This document shows positions 55,603 through 63,954 of a stretch of 64,000 nucleotides of DNA, piece after piece. This DNA comes from Acidiphilium sp. GTDB taxonomy: Bacteria; Pseudomonadota; Alphaproteobacteria; Acetobacterales; Acetobacteraceae. The position numbers and the translations under genes were made by a program. A model generated the notes under the pieces. That model was not told where the DNA came from. It saw only the letters and a list, made by a program, of their open reading frames with translations, and made no database searches. Position 1 is the first letter of the stretch, and each line of letters begins with the position of its first letter. The stretch lies in assembly GCA_028688905.1 (NCBI GenBank), contig JAQTXH010000005.1, positions 162,096 to 226,095 on the forward strand. Direction: 5' to 3'.

Positions 55603-56031
55603 TTACTCGGGTAAAAGATTGCCAGTGCCACCGAATTCGGCAGGGAAGTCAGCGAATTTCGGCAAGCCATCATGGATCGGCAGGACCGTTTCAGAATAGT
55701 GAACGTGCAGCCCTGGTGTATGGTGCAGGGTGGGGATGGTGGCCGCAAACACATCGACCATGCCGAGCGGCGGATGGTTGGCCATCAGATGACCACCGCA
55801 GATCTTGCAGAACTGGCGCTCGCTCATCGGAGTTTTGGTATAAGTTCCGATATATTCGGCACCCTTGGTAACCTTAACGGCGCTGGGCTTCCACAGGCTG
55901 AAGGCGTTGACCGGCCCACCAGACCAGGAACGGCAAGAGCGGCAATGGCAGATTCCCATGCCTTCAGGCTCGCCGGTGACTTCAATTTCAACGGCCCCAC
56001 AGAAGCAGGTACCTTTATGGATGGTGGTCAT
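55603..56031 (-). CDS. GFA family protein (CENP-V/GFA zinc domain)
   Basis: The 142-residue protein has the GFA zinc motifs: GTCFCGAVEIEVTG (Cys9 and Cys11), GICHCRSCRSWSG (CHCxxC) and RQFCKICGGHLM (CxxC). It is in the glutathione-dependent formaldehyde-activating (Gfa) fold family, but most such proteins have other or unknown roles. Length and motif order are typical. AGGGAA lies before the ATG. It sits at the edge of the accessory zone, with no partner. Confidence 0.9.
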   Translation of the reverse strand: MTTIHKGTCFCGAVEIEVTGEPEGMGICHCRSCRSWSGGPVNAFSLWKPSAVKVTKGAEYIGTYTKTPMSERQFCKICGGHLMANHPPLGMVDVFAATIPTLHHTPGLHVHYSETVLPIHDGLPKFADFPAEFGGTGNLLPE

Positions 56032-56169
56032 TTTTGGGTTCCCTTACTTGATTGTTTAGCGCCGTCACAATATCGTTGTTATCGGACCCAAGCAAGATGA
56101 CAGCGCGAGATGACAGCGCGAGATAAATTTTGGCAGATGGCATCCGAACGAAAACAGGAAAACAACGCT

Positions 56170-56562
56170 CCGAATTCTGCAGATCGGTTGTCTCCCGCAT
56201 CCTCGGGGATCTCCTGTCGTAACTTCGGCCCCTCGTTGAGGCGGCGTCCCAGTGTGGCGACAAAATTTTCATACCGCGCCCCGGCCTGGGTCCGCGCGGC
56301 CGTGGCAGCCGGTTCGGGCAGCGGTGGCGTCGTGTTGAGCCAGAAGCGGATGAACAGCGCCAGCGTTTCGACACCGATCCCAACATCACGCTCGAGCCGC
56401 GCGAGGCGGCGGTCCTGCTGGTCGAGCCGCTTGGCGATCGTCGCCTGAATCGAGGGAGGCCTGCCGCGCGAGGCCCTGCATGAGGTCGTTCATGCGGCCG
56501 ATCCGAGGCGCGTCCTCCTCCATGTCGTCGACCTGGCCCCAGAGAATCTTGGTCGCGGGCAC
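56170..56562 (-). pseudogene. Relic of a conjugation module (CopG/traG-type)
   Basis: Read from GTG at 56562, the frame gives PATKILWGQ, the usual start of TraG-type coupling proteins, then VDDMEEDAPRIGRMNDLM, and soon runs into frame loss near 56455. In the next frame it continues IQATIAKRLDQQDRRLARLE and TLALFIRFWLNTTPPLPE and YENFVATLGRRL, resembling the end of CopG-family proteins encoded beside traG in integrative elements. A short insertion (about 4 nt, after RQAS) explains the shift. Parts of two genes seem fused and decayed. Confidence 0.5.
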
Positions 56563-56897
56563 GAGTATCTCTCCTTTCGGAGGAGAGATCGGTATCGAAA
56601 TTTACTGAATGCAAGTCTTATCCGCCAGCCTGGGTAGCCAGGCAAAGCGGCGCGTGGAAAAACTGGAGTGGGCGTAGTTTCATTTCTTGAGGTGCCGCTG
56701 CCGGTGAAGTTCTGATGTTTGGCAGCTGGCGCGCGACTGATCTTCGTAGGAGCCCGACGTTCTCCCATACCGTTGGCCCTATGAAGTGCAGAAATGACGT
56801 CGTCGCCGTCTTTCAGTACTGCGCTCGTCACGCGCGAAACCTGCATCGTGGTTCGTCTGGGCACCATCCATGATCGCTCCAAGTCTCGGGCTGACGG
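56563..56897. other. 335-bp gap with a hairpin, no gene seen
   Basis: ATCTCTCC (56567-56574) and GGAGAGAT (56582-56589) are perfect inverted repeats around TTTCGGA, just upstream of the relic's GTG; one arm includes its ribosome site, so it may have controlled translation. The rest (56590-56897) shows only short frames without similarity. Confidence 0.5.
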
Positions 56898-57539
56898 CTA
56901 GCGTCGGAAGGTCAGATGGACGGTGCCACTCTCTGCCGTTTCGGCCTTGACGGCGTAGCCAACTTCGAGGCCGCGCAGATCGTCCCACAGGCGGATGCCG
57001 CGCCCAAGCAGGATCGGTGTGATGGCAACGTGGAGGCGGTCAACAAGACCCGCCTTGAGGAATTGGCGAACGACGGTAGGACCGCCGCCAACTCGCACAT
57101 CTTTTCCGCCCGCCGCACTGACGGCCCGTTGAAGTGCATCCTCGATAGTGGTGTCGAGAAAATGGAACGTGGTCCCCCCCGCCATCTCCAGAGAGGGCCG
57201 TGGTTTGTGCGTGAGGACGAAGACCGGAACCCGGAAGGGCGGCTCGTCGCCCCACCAGCCGCGCCAGTTTGGATCGTCGGGAAAATTGTGCAGTCCGAAC
57301 ATGCCAGCGCCCATGATTTCGGCACCCCCGCCTGCGAAGTATTCCTTCGCGTATTCGTCGTCGAGACCTGTGGTCCCCGCTCCTGTCGTATCCTTGAACG
57401 CGCGCTCGCGGAACGTTCGGGTCGCGACGTAGGTGCCGACGAGACGCGGCCAGTCCTCGCCGAACGGGTTTTCGGGCGTCTGGTCCGTCGTTGTCGCGAA
57501 ACCATCGAGGGAGATCATGAGATCGACACGAACTGCCAC
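56898..57539 (-). CDS. Dihydrofolate-reductase-like (RibD C-terminal) family protein
   Basis: The 213-residue protein has the RibD_C fold: VDLMISLDGFATTTDQTPENP near the start, GGGAEIMGAGMFGLHNFPDD, VFVLTHKPRPSLEMAGGTTFHF, DVRVGGGPTVVRQFLKAGLVD and HVAITPILLGRG near the end. Such stand-alone proteins are found widely next to ArsR regulators and SRPBCC genes; substrates are unknown and they are not housekeeping DHFR. It is divergent from the ArsR gene, and one of three shared palindromes lies 19 bp upstream of its start. Confidence 0.9.
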   Translation of the reverse strand: MAVRVDLMISLDGFATTTDQTPENPFGEDWPRLVGTYVATRTFRERAFKDTTGAGTTGLDDEYAKEYFAGGGAEIMGAGMFGLHNFPDDPNWRGWWGDEPPFRVPVFVLTHKPRPSLEMAGGTTFHFLDTTIEDALQRAVSAAGGKDVRVGGGPTVVRQFLKAGLVDRLHVAITPILLGRGIRLWDDLRGLEVGYAVKAETAESGTVHLTFRR

Positions 57540-57558
57540 GGGAGTCCTCCAAATTACT

Positions 57559-57655
57559 AAGGTGATTACCTTTGTATTTGAAACGTGACACTAAGGCAAG
57601 TGCCTTTTCATCGTTGACTGGGATCCCTGATTTGTGTTACCAAGGTACATGCCTT
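57559..57655. promoter_or_regulatory. Three AAGGY-N4-RCCTT palindromes between the DHFR-like and ArsR genes
   Basis: AAGGTGATTACCTT (57559-57572), AAGGCAAGTGCCTT (57593-57606) and AAGGTACATGCCTT (57642-57655) are three copies of one 14-bp palindrome. All start with AC(T/C)A before AAGG. The third contains the ArsR start codon (57649). They are probably ArsR operators controlling both directions. Confidence 0.8.
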
Positions 57656-57978
57656 ACCATTCGAGTCCGCTCGACCTCTCCTTTCACGCTCTCAGCGACC
57701 CGACCCGCCGCGCCGTGGTGTCGCGGCTGGTCGAGGGCGAATTGCCGGTGAGTGCCCTGGCTGGGCCTTTCGACATGGCGCTGCCCTCCTTCGTCCAGCA
57801 TCTCAAGGTGCTGGAAGATTGCGGCCTGATTGCCAGCGAGAAGCGCGGGCGCAGTCGCTGGTGCCGGCTGGTGCATGCGCGCTTCGACGAGGCGGCGGAT
57901 TGGATGGAAGCGGAGCGCCGACGCTGGACCGAACGGCTGGATCGGCTGGAAGTCTACCTGGACAAGACACAAGAGTGA
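57649..57978 (+). CDS. ArsR-type winged-helix regulator
   Basis: The 109-residue regulator has the ArsR HTH: FHALSDPTRRAVVSRLVEGE, LPVSALAGPFDMALPSFVQH and LKVLEDCGLIASEKRGRSRW. It lacks the cysteine metal sites of classical ArsR/SmtB, which fits the subgroup paired with SRPBCC genes. Start at 57649 (ATG in the third palindrome); a GTG at 57634 is possible. Its stop shares one base with the next gene's start. Confidence 0.92.
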   Translation: MPYHSSPLDLSFHALSDPTRRAVVSRLVEGELPVSALAGPFDMALPSFVQHLKVLEDCGLIASEKRGRSRWCRLVHARFDEAADWMEAERRRWTERLDRLEVYLDKTQE

Positions 57979-58466
57979 TGAGGAACATGGCAAGCCTTCT
58001 GGAGACCTGGTCACTCGATCGCGAAATCGTGCTGGTGAAGCTGCTCAGCCACCCACGCGACAAGGTCTTTGCCGCCTGGACGAGCCCCAAGGCGCTGGCG
58101 GAATGGTTTGGACCAACGGCTCTGCGCGTCGAAACCCACGAAGCTGATATCCGCGTGGGCGGCATCTGGCGGTTTGATATGGTGGGTTTGTTTGAGGGCA
58201 AGGAACAGCGCTTCCAGAACCTCATGCGCTTCCTGGAGATCGTGCCGAATGAGCGGATCGTGATGGATCATGGCACGCCCGATCCCAACGACCCCGACCG
58301 GTTCCGCACCACGGTGACCTTCGACGAGCAAGCCGACGGCAAGACGGTGCTGACCTTGCGCCAGCTCCACCCCAGCCGCGAGCGGCGTCAGGTGGTCATC
58401 GGCTTTGGCGCGGTGGAATACGGGCTGCAGACGCTGAACGGCCTCGCCGCCTGGCTGGATGGCTGA
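57978..58466 (+). CDS. SRPBCC/AHSA1 family protein
   Basis: The 162-residue protein has the AHSA1 lipid-/ligand-binding fold: IVLVKLLSHPRDKVFAAWTS, PKALAEWFGPTALRVET, ADIRVGGIWRFDM, then FLEIVPNERIVMDHGTPDP and TVTFDEQADGKTVLTLRQ. It forms the usual ArsR-SRPBCC pair, with a one-base overlap. Function is unknown; such pairs may bind a hydrophobic or aromatic compound. A longer in-frame start inside arsR is unlikely; Met10 at 58005 is too deep. Confidence 0.9.
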   Translation: MRNMASLLETWSLDREIVLVKLLSHPRDKVFAAWTSPKALAEWFGPTALRVETHEADIRVGGIWRFDMVGLFEGKEQRFQNLMRFLEIVPNERIVMDHGTPDPNDPDRFRTTVTFDEQADGKTVLTLRQLHPSRERRQVVIGFGAVEYGLQTLNGLAAWLDG

Positions 58467-58749
58467 GCCCTTGGCCGCCCAGTGCCGCGCGCGCCCGTTG
58501 GCGATGGCCGTGGTGGTGCGCAGATCGAGCTGCACCTAGATCGCGCGGATCGCTGCCTTACGGAACAGGGCGGCCGCACACGATGTCGACTTCGAGCGGC
58601 CGCTATCTTGATCTGAACGACAGCTTCGCAAGATGGCTAACTGTCGCTTGATATGTTGAGAACAGGAGCAAACCTATAGCCCCCGCTTTCGCCCGATGCT
58701 CCAACCTCCCAGGCGCGATGCGGCACCTCACCGATGATCATAAAGCTGT

Positions 58750-60153
58750 TCACCTGTTGCCGCCGCATTGGCGATAGGCGCGATCGAAGGCGTCCAGAGA
58801 CATGTCGACGTCCGCCTCCGTGGTCGCCCAAGACGAGACACTGATGCGCATCGCCCGGCGGCCGTGCCACGTTGTGCCGCCGCACCAGCACACCCCATCA
58901 TCCTGGATGGCCTTAATGACCTGATCGGTGATGTCGCCGGGACCGAAGGCGACGAGGACCTGGTTCAGGACAACGTCGTTGAGGATTTCATGGCCGGCCT
59001 TGGCGAGCCCTTCGGCAAAACGCCGGGCCAGGCGGCACGTGCGTTCGACCTGATCGCCGATTCCGCGGCGTCCGAGCGAACGAAGAGCAGCCCAAAGTTC
59101 GATAGCGCGAGCGCGCCGTGAAGAGTCGGGGCACCAACGCATCGGATCGCGAGCGGCAGGTTCGCCATAGTAGGTGCCCGAGACCGCCATGGCGTTGCGT
59201 AGCGCAATCCGGTCTCGCACGATCGCAATTCCGCAGTCTTGCGGGGTGTTGAGCCACTTGTGACCGTCGGTCGCCCAGGAGTCCGCAAGCTCGAGGCCGG
59301 CCGTCAGATGCCTGCGCTCGGGCGCCGTTGACGCCCAAAGTCCGAATGCGCCGTCCACGTGGACCCAGGCCCCCGAGCCGCGGGCGGCGTCGCAGATCTC
59401 CGCAATCGGATCGCAGCAGCCTGTGTTCACGTTCCCGAGCTGCGCGCAGACGATCGTCGGCCCGGAAAGTTTTGGAAGAGCTGCGGCCCTCATTCGTCCC
59501 TGACCATCTACGGGTGCCGTTATGATGCGCTTGCGCCCAAGGCCGATGAGCGCGAGCGCCTTTAGCATGGTCGCATGCACCTCCTCGCCGACAACGACAT
59601 TGATCGGCGGCGCGCCGAAAAGGCCATCGTTATCGACATCCCAGCCAGCTTTCGCGAGCAGAGCGTGACGCGCGGCGGTGAGGGCCGTGATGTCGGCCAT
59701 CTGTGTCCCCACCACGAGCGCTCCGCCGCAATCGGCGGGAAGGTTGAACAGGTCGATCAACCAAGACAGGACAATGTCCTCAAGAAACGCCGACACGGGA
59801 GACAGCTCGTAGAGACAGGCGTTCTGATCCCAGGCGTCAGCGATCCAGTGGGCTGCGACCGTGACCGGCAGCGATCCACCGATCACGCCGCCGAAGAAGC
59901 GCCCGCCCATGACGGCCATCGTCGCGGGGGAGCCGAAGCGATGCAGCAGGTCGAGGACCTCTGCCGGGTTCTCGCCATCCCCCTGCAGGACGCCGCCGAG
60001 GTTGACGAGCGCATCGACATCAGCCTGTGTCGGCCCGACCCTTCGCGCATTCACCGTCCCAAGGTAGCCGCTGGCATGCGCGGCCGCTTGCCTCAACAGC
60101 GGCGCATAAGGATCGCTCGCGTCCAGGCGAATCTGTGGAGTCGTGGCGGTCAT
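58750..60153 (-). CDS. PLP-dependent group II decarboxylase
   Basis: The 467-residue protein belongs to the group II amino-acid decarboxylase family: TMAVMGGRFFGGVIGGSLPV near the N-terminus, the GAWVHVDGAFGLWAS Asp-binding motif, and the PLP-lysine segment SWATDGHKWLNTPQDCG. Substrate residues cannot be read, so aromatic or acidic amino acids are both possible. GGAGG lies 6 nt before the ATG at 60153, which is preferred to the in-frame ATG at 60165. It is divergent from an ABATE-type regulator gene. The region 58467-58749 beyond its stop shows nothing recognisable. Confidence 0.88.
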   Translation of the reverse strand: MTATTPQIRLDASDPYAPLLRQAAAHASGYLGTVNARRVGPTQADVDALVNLGGVLQGDGENPAEVLDLLHRFGSPATMAVMGGRFFGGVIGGSLPVTVAAHWIADAWDQNACLYELSPVSAFLEDIVLSWLIDLFNLPADCGGALVVGTQMADITALTAARHALLAKAGWDVDNDGLFGAPPINVVVGEEVHATMLKALALIGLGRKRIITAPVDGQGRMRAAALPKLSGPTIVCAQLGNVNTGCCDPIAEICDAARGSGAWVHVDGAFGLWASTAPERRHLTAGLELADSWATDGHKWLNTPQDCGIAIVRDRIALRNAMAVSGTYYGEPAARDPMRWCPDSSRRARAIELWAALRSLGRRGIGDQVERTCRLARRFAEGLAKAGHEILNDVVLNQVLVAFGPGDITDQVIKAIQDDGVCWCGGTTWHGRRAMRISVSSWATTEADVDMSLDAFDRAYRQCGGNR

Positions 60154-60194
60154 GGATCCTCCCAACGGAGCTCAAGCAGTTGCGCCCCGGATTG

Positions 60195-60212
60195 TAATGG
60201 TCATGAGCATTA
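60195..60212. promoter_or_regulatory. Operator-like palindrome, decarboxylase side
   Basis: TAATG-GTCATGAG-CATTA is a near-perfect palindrome (outer arms exact, core TCATGA). A matching site lies at 60369-60386. Confidence 0.6.
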
Positions 60213-60368
60213 GAATCGAGCCGAATTGACTGTCAAGGCCGAGCGGCATCGCGCCTCCCCGTGCGGCGGCCGCACCTTTGACCGGGCTGGTGCCGCTGGG
60301 GCGGGCGCTGACAACCCAGCACCCGCCGCGCGCGAGCGAAGAATTGCTGATCCTTAGGCCCACGCGTA

Positions 60369-60386
60369 TAACGTCCATGACCGTTA
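60369..60386. promoter_or_regulatory. Operator-like palindrome, ABATE-regulator side
   Basis: TAACG-TCCATGAC-CGTTA has the same TAAYG-N8-CRTTA layout and a CATGA core as the site at 60195. It lies 24 bp upstream of the preferred regulator start. Both may be bound by the regulator encoded at 60410. Confidence 0.6.
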
Positions 60387-60409
60387 GACAGCAGTTTGCC
60401 GGGTCATCC

Positions 60410-60813
60410 ATGTCAAGAGATCCTGTTCGTGCAGCCTCGCAGTTTTTTGGCGGACGCGTGTGTCTGGATTTCGCCAACACGCTCGATTGGCGCACCTCGG
60501 ACGAACCCCAGGAGCTCATCCCGGACTATGCGGCGTTCCTGACTTGGAGCGGGCGACGCGGCACGTTGACCGACCAGGCTATCGCAAGCTTGAGGTCGCT
60601 TGCTGCTCGAGAGCCGAGAGGCGCAGAGACGGTCATGGTCGAGGCGCTGGGGCTTAGGGCGGAGATATGGAAGATCGCCGATAGTCTTCGGGGGTATCAT
60701 TCGGCCGACGTGGCATTGGTGAACCAGATGCTGGCCAGTCTGCCGGCGCAGCCAAGCCTCCTCAAACATGGAGACGCCTACGCATACGAGCTGAACGGGC
60801 GTGAACTCAAGGA
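60410..60813 (+). pseudogene. ABATE/CGNR-type regulator cut by the IS21-family element
   Basis: The frame begins MSRDPVRAASQFFGGRVCLD, followed by FANTLDWRTSDEPQELIPDY and AAFLTWSGRRGTLT; this is the ABATE domain found N-terminal to CGNR zinc-finger regulators. About 135 residues remain before the IS end at 60814; the CGNR zinc finger is missing and the frame ends just inside the IS (60844). The start at 60410 is favoured over an ATG at 60377 because family members begin MSRDPxRA. It probably once controlled the divergent decarboxylase. Confidence 0.8.
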
Positions 60814-60937
60814 TGTAAATTCGCTTGCAATAACGACCCCCTGAGGGGCGAAAATCGCGTCCAATTTCGACCCCTCTGACGTTTGATGTCAGCACCCTCC
60901 TTAACGCTCGCAGCGGGCGTGAGGAGGCTAATGGGGG

Positions 60938-62437
60938 ATGATCGCAGTGGATCGGATTGGTGAGATACGGCGGGCTTATTTCGATGAGCGTGTGTCGATC
61001 AAAGAGATTGTGCGCCGGCTATCGGTATCGCGGTCGACGGTGCGCAAGGTGGTACGAAGTTCGGCGACCGCATTTCGCTATGAGCGTGACAAGCAGCCCG
61101 CTCCAAAGCTTGGCGAGTGGGTCAAGGGGCTGACGGAGATCCTGGAGCAGGAGGCCGAGCTGCCACGGCGGGAGCGGCGATCGACGCAGCGCCTGTTCGA
61201 GGAACTGAGGGGGCGTGGCTACGAAGGGGCGCATGACAGCATGCACCGTTTTGCCAAGGCGTGGCGGCGTGAGCATACGCGGGTTCCGGTGCGGGCCTAT
61301 GTGCCGCTGAGTTTTGCCCCGGGCGAAGCCTACCAATTCGACTGGAGCCACGAGGTGATCACGCTGCAGGGACTGCCGGTGACGGTCAAGGCGGCCCACA
61401 TGAAGCTGTCGCATAGTCGGATGCCGTTTGTGCGGGTGTATCACCGCGAGACCCAGGAGATGGTCTTCGATGCGCACGACAAGGGATTTGCCTTTTTCGG
61501 TGGGGGCTGCCGGCGCGGAATCTACGACAACATGAAGACTGCGGTGGAGGCGATCTTCCTGGGTAAGAAGCGCCGCTACAATCAGCGATTTCTGCAGATG
61601 TGCTCGCATCATCTGGTCGAGCCGGTGGCCTGTACGCCGGCGTCGGGCTGGGAAAAGGGTCAGGTCGAGAATCAGGTCGGTAATCTGCAGGATCAGTTGT
61701 TCCTGCCCAAGCCGCGGGTCAGCAGCCTCGCCGAGCTCAATGACCGGTTGGTGGATGAATGCATCGCCTATGCGAAGCGGATGGAACACCCTGAATTCAA
61801 GGGTCGCACAATCTGGGAGGTATTCCAGGACGAGCAGGCCAACCTGGTAGTATCGCGCGGCCCCTATGACGGTTTTGCCGAGAAAGTGGTGCGCGCCAGT
61901 ACGACTTGTCTGATCATGGCGGACCATAATCGCTACAGCGTCGATGCGCGTGCCGCCGGGCGGATGGTGCAGGTCCGCTCGCATGCCGGCCGCGTCGTCG
62001 TGCTGCTGGATGACGATGTCGTTGCCGATCATCCGCGCGACTTCCGGCGTGGCGAAGTGATCTACGATCCTTGGCACTACCTGCCGATCCTGGTGAGAAA
62101 ACCTGGTGCCTTGCGGAATGGTGCGCCGTTCAAGGATTGGGATCTGCCCCCGGGGCTTGCGGCCGCCCAGGTAAAGTTGAGGCAGTACGCCGATGGTGAT
62201 CGACAATTCGTCAAAATCCTCTGCGCGGTGGTGGATCACGGTCTTGTCGCGGTCGAGGCCGCCTGCGCAGAGGCGCTCGAAGCTGGCATTGCCAGCGGTG
62301 ATGTGATCCTTGCCGTTTTGGCTCGCCAACTTCAGCCCCCCACACCGCCGAGCATGACCATTCCGGATGGGCTGCGTCTGAAGGTCGAGCCCAAGGCCGA
62401 TTGTGCGCGCTATGACAGCCTCAGGCACGCCGCCTGA
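60938..62437 (+). CDS. istA: IS21-family transposase IstA
   Basis: The 499-residue transposase has an N-terminal HTH ([20 protein letters not shown]), an rve-type DDE core with [16 protein letters not shown] (first Asp), [14 protein letters not shown] (second Asp) and [16 protein letters not shown] (Glu), and a C-terminal Mu-type beta-barrel-like part. All three acidic residues are present, so it may be active. The TGA overlaps the istB ATG by one base. Confidence 0.96.
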   Translation: MIAVDRIGEIRRAYFDERVSIKEIVRRLSVSRSTVRKVVRSSATAFRYERDKQPAPKLGEWVKGLTEILEQEAELPRRERRSTQRLFEELRGRGYEGAHDSMHRFAKAWRREHTRVPVRAYVPLSFAPGEAYQFDWSHEVITLQGLPVTVKAAHMKLSHSRMPFVRVYHRETQEMVFDAHDKGFAFFGGGCRRGIYDNMKTAVEAIFLGKKRRYNQRFLQMCSHHLVEPVACTPASGWEKGQVENQVGNLQDQLFLPKPRVSSLAELNDRLVDECIAYAKRMEHPEFKGRTIWEVFQDEQANLVVSRGPYDGFAEKVVRASTTCLIMADHNRYSVDARAAGRMVQVRSHAGRVVVLLDDDVVADHPRDFRRGEVIYDPWHYLPILVRKPGALRNGAPFKDWDLPPGLAAAQVKLRQYADGDRQFVKILCAVVDHGLVAVEAACAEALEAGIASGDVILAVLARQLQPPTPPSMTIPDGLRLKVEPKADCARYDSLRHAA

Positions 62438-63165
62438 TGGAACGCCATGATATTCTCCAGGCGATGGCCGAGCTCAAGCTGCACGGCATGCGCGCGAGCT
62501 TTGACGAGATCGCCGGCAAAGGTGTGACACGGCGCGACGAGTTCTACGATCTGATCGCCAGCCTGATCCGCGCTGAACGGATCTTCCGCCAAGCACGATC
62601 AGTCAGCTACCGGATCAGCAGCGCCAAATTCCCAGGGCTCAAGGACTTCGACAGCTTTACCTTCAAGGGCACGCCGATCGATGAAGGGCTTGTGCGTGAA
62701 CTGGCCACCGGCAGCTTCCTCGATGCCAGGCGGAACGGGATTTTTGTTGGCGGAACCGGCACCGGAAAGACCCATCTCTGCATCGCAATCGCAGCCACGG
62801 TCATCAGGGCCAGAGCGCGAGGCCGGTTCTACAACCTCATCGATCTGGTTAATCAGCTCGAGCAGGAAAAAGTCGCCGGTCGGAGCGGGTGTCTGGTCGA
62901 AAAGCTTCTCCGCCTTGATCTGATCGTCATCGATGAGCTCGGCTATATGCCGTTCAGCCAGACCGCCGGGCAACTGCTGTTCCACCTGATCAGCAAACTC
63001 TACGAAAATACCTCGCTGCTGATCACCACCAATCTCGCCTTTGCCGAATGGCCGAAAATCTTTGGCGACGCCAAGATGACCACCGCCATGTTGGATCGCC
63101 TGACCCACCATTGCGATATCATCGAGACCGACAACGAAAGCTGGCGCTTCAAAAACCGAAGCTGA
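62437..63165 (+). CDS. istB: IS21-family helper ATPase IstB
   Basis: The 242-residue AAA+ protein has Walker [19 protein letters not shown], Walker [20 protein letters not shown] and the sensor [12 protein letters not shown]. IstB remodels DNA and helps IstA choose targets. Its start overlaps the istA stop by one base (TGATGG), which supports translational coupling. Confidence 0.96.
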   Translation: MERHDILQAMAELKLHGMRASFDEIAGKGVTRRDEFYDLIASLIRAERIFRQARSVSYRISSAKFPGLKDFDSFTFKGTPIDEGLVRELATGSFLDARRNGIFVGGTGTGKTHLCIAIAATVIRARARGRFYNLIDLVNQLEQEKVAGRSGCLVEKLLRLDLIVIDELGYMPFSQTAGQLLFHLISKLYENTSLLITTNLAFAEWPKIFGDAKMTTAMLDRLTHHCDIIETDNESWRFKNRS

Positions 63166-63196
63166 TCAGCAAAAACCCTCCCCCAGACCCCCACCC

Positions 63197-63303
63197 GGCT
63201 TATCCACGTGGGTGCACAGGGCCCCCCCGCGCGCCGCTGCGTCAGCCTCTCGTCGGGCACTCCGCGGCGCGCGGGTCCCCCCTATGCACTACGTGGATAA
63301 GCC
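63197..63303. other. Long imperfect hairpin after istB
   Basis: GGCTTATCCACGT (63197-63209) is the complement of ACGTGGATAAGCC (63291-63303), and the arms continue as GGTGCACAGGG-like/CCCCCTATGCAC and GCGCGCCGC/GCGGCGCGC near 63230 and 63263. The fold would span about 107 nt inside the IS, between istB and the right end. Confidence 0.7.
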
Positions 63304-63322
63304 CCCGCCGCTAACGCTGTTT

Positions 63323-63559
63323 CTAACGCCCAAAGGGGTCGGAATTGGACGCGAAAAGGGGGTCGCGTTTGGACGCGATTTGACAGTCGAGCGCTTCCAG
63401 GCGTTCGCGCATGTCGAGCAGCTTCAATGCAGCGGCGGTCATCGCCTCGGCGATCGTCGGATAGGTTTCCGCCGAACTGATCGAAACGCCGTCCGAGAAC
63501 GTCACCGTCGCCTGGTAGCCATTGCCTTTGGGCGTGGCTGAAAGCGTGACCGTGGGCAT
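63323..63559 (-). pseudogene. Small unknown gene ending inside the IS
   Basis: Starting at MPTVTLSATPKGNGYQATV, about 58 residues lie outside the IS (down to 63386), then the frame crosses the IS right end and stops within it at 63323. The C-terminus is therefore probably not original. The protein has a beta-rich N-terminal half (VTFSDGVSISSAETYPTI) and a helix (EAMTAAALKLLDMRERLEAL), similar in outline to small HicB-like or plasmid-borne proteins. I do not recognise it. Confidence 0.5.
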
Positions 63560-63571
63560 GTCGCTCCGCAT

Positions 63572-63954
63572 CCGCAGGATGGCAATGGTGAAGAATAGCG
63601 CAGGAACGACGCTCGCGACACTTTGGCGGAAGCACGACGCCAGTCAGCGAAAATTCCGGCTCTTCACCTGATGGTGTCGATGTGCAGGTCCTGCGCTCAA
63701 CCCGTCACCGAAAAACCAATCCGCACCCTCGTTGTCGGGGCGTTCCGGGTCTCTCCGCAGAAGGGGGGTGCCGGCGACTAAGCGCCGGTCAGCGGAAGGC
63801 TTTCCCCTCAATGGGTTGCGGTGCAATGGCGAACGCCTGGGTTCCAACCATCATGCCGCCGACCTCCAATTATCTTAGACCCAATGACCGTCATTCGCCT
63901 CAGCTTTTGGGGCAAGGGGAGCTAATCTCACCTTGTCACAAAAGGAGAATGACA
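63572..63954. other. 383-bp segment with no clear gene before the IS110-type transposase
   Basis: Short frames on both strands lack similarity. A possible 21-residue peptide on the reverse strand (ATGATGGTTGGAACCCAG, from about 63854) has GGAGG upstream but no other support. The sequence near 63771-63790 (GGCGACTAAGCGCCGGTCAG) has direct-repeat halves of GTCAGCG with 63636. It may be debris of other insertion sequences, and part of it could be the left end of the IS110-type element. Confidence 0.4.

Larger units (their letters stand above)
60814..63385 (+). mobile_element. IS21-family insertion sequence
   Basis: The element spans about 2,572 bp, with istA and istB and imperfect terminal inverted repeats that begin TGT and end ACA (TGTAAATTCGC at the left; TGTCAAATCGC inward from the right end). 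Subterminal repeats such as TCGCGTCCAAT and CGACCCC are the multiple transposase-binding sites typical of IS21. No target-site duplication is visible: the left flank ends CAAGGA and the right begins GTCGAG. It has cut the ABATE regulator on the left and ends another gene on the right. Confidence 0.93.

Noticed and set aside
56490..56882. 130-codon reverse frame between the conjugation relic and the DHFR-like gene
   Set aside because: Arg/Pro/Thr-rich without any recognisable motif, and overlaps the relic in another frame.
58467..58749. Possible gene remnant between the SRPBCC and decarboxylase genes
   Set aside because: A short reverse stretch (QLDLRTTTAIANGRARHWAA) looks protein-like but no family or continuous frame could be supported.
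61019..62428. 469-codon reverse frame in the IS element
   Set aside because: Shadow of istA, which has all DDE residues.
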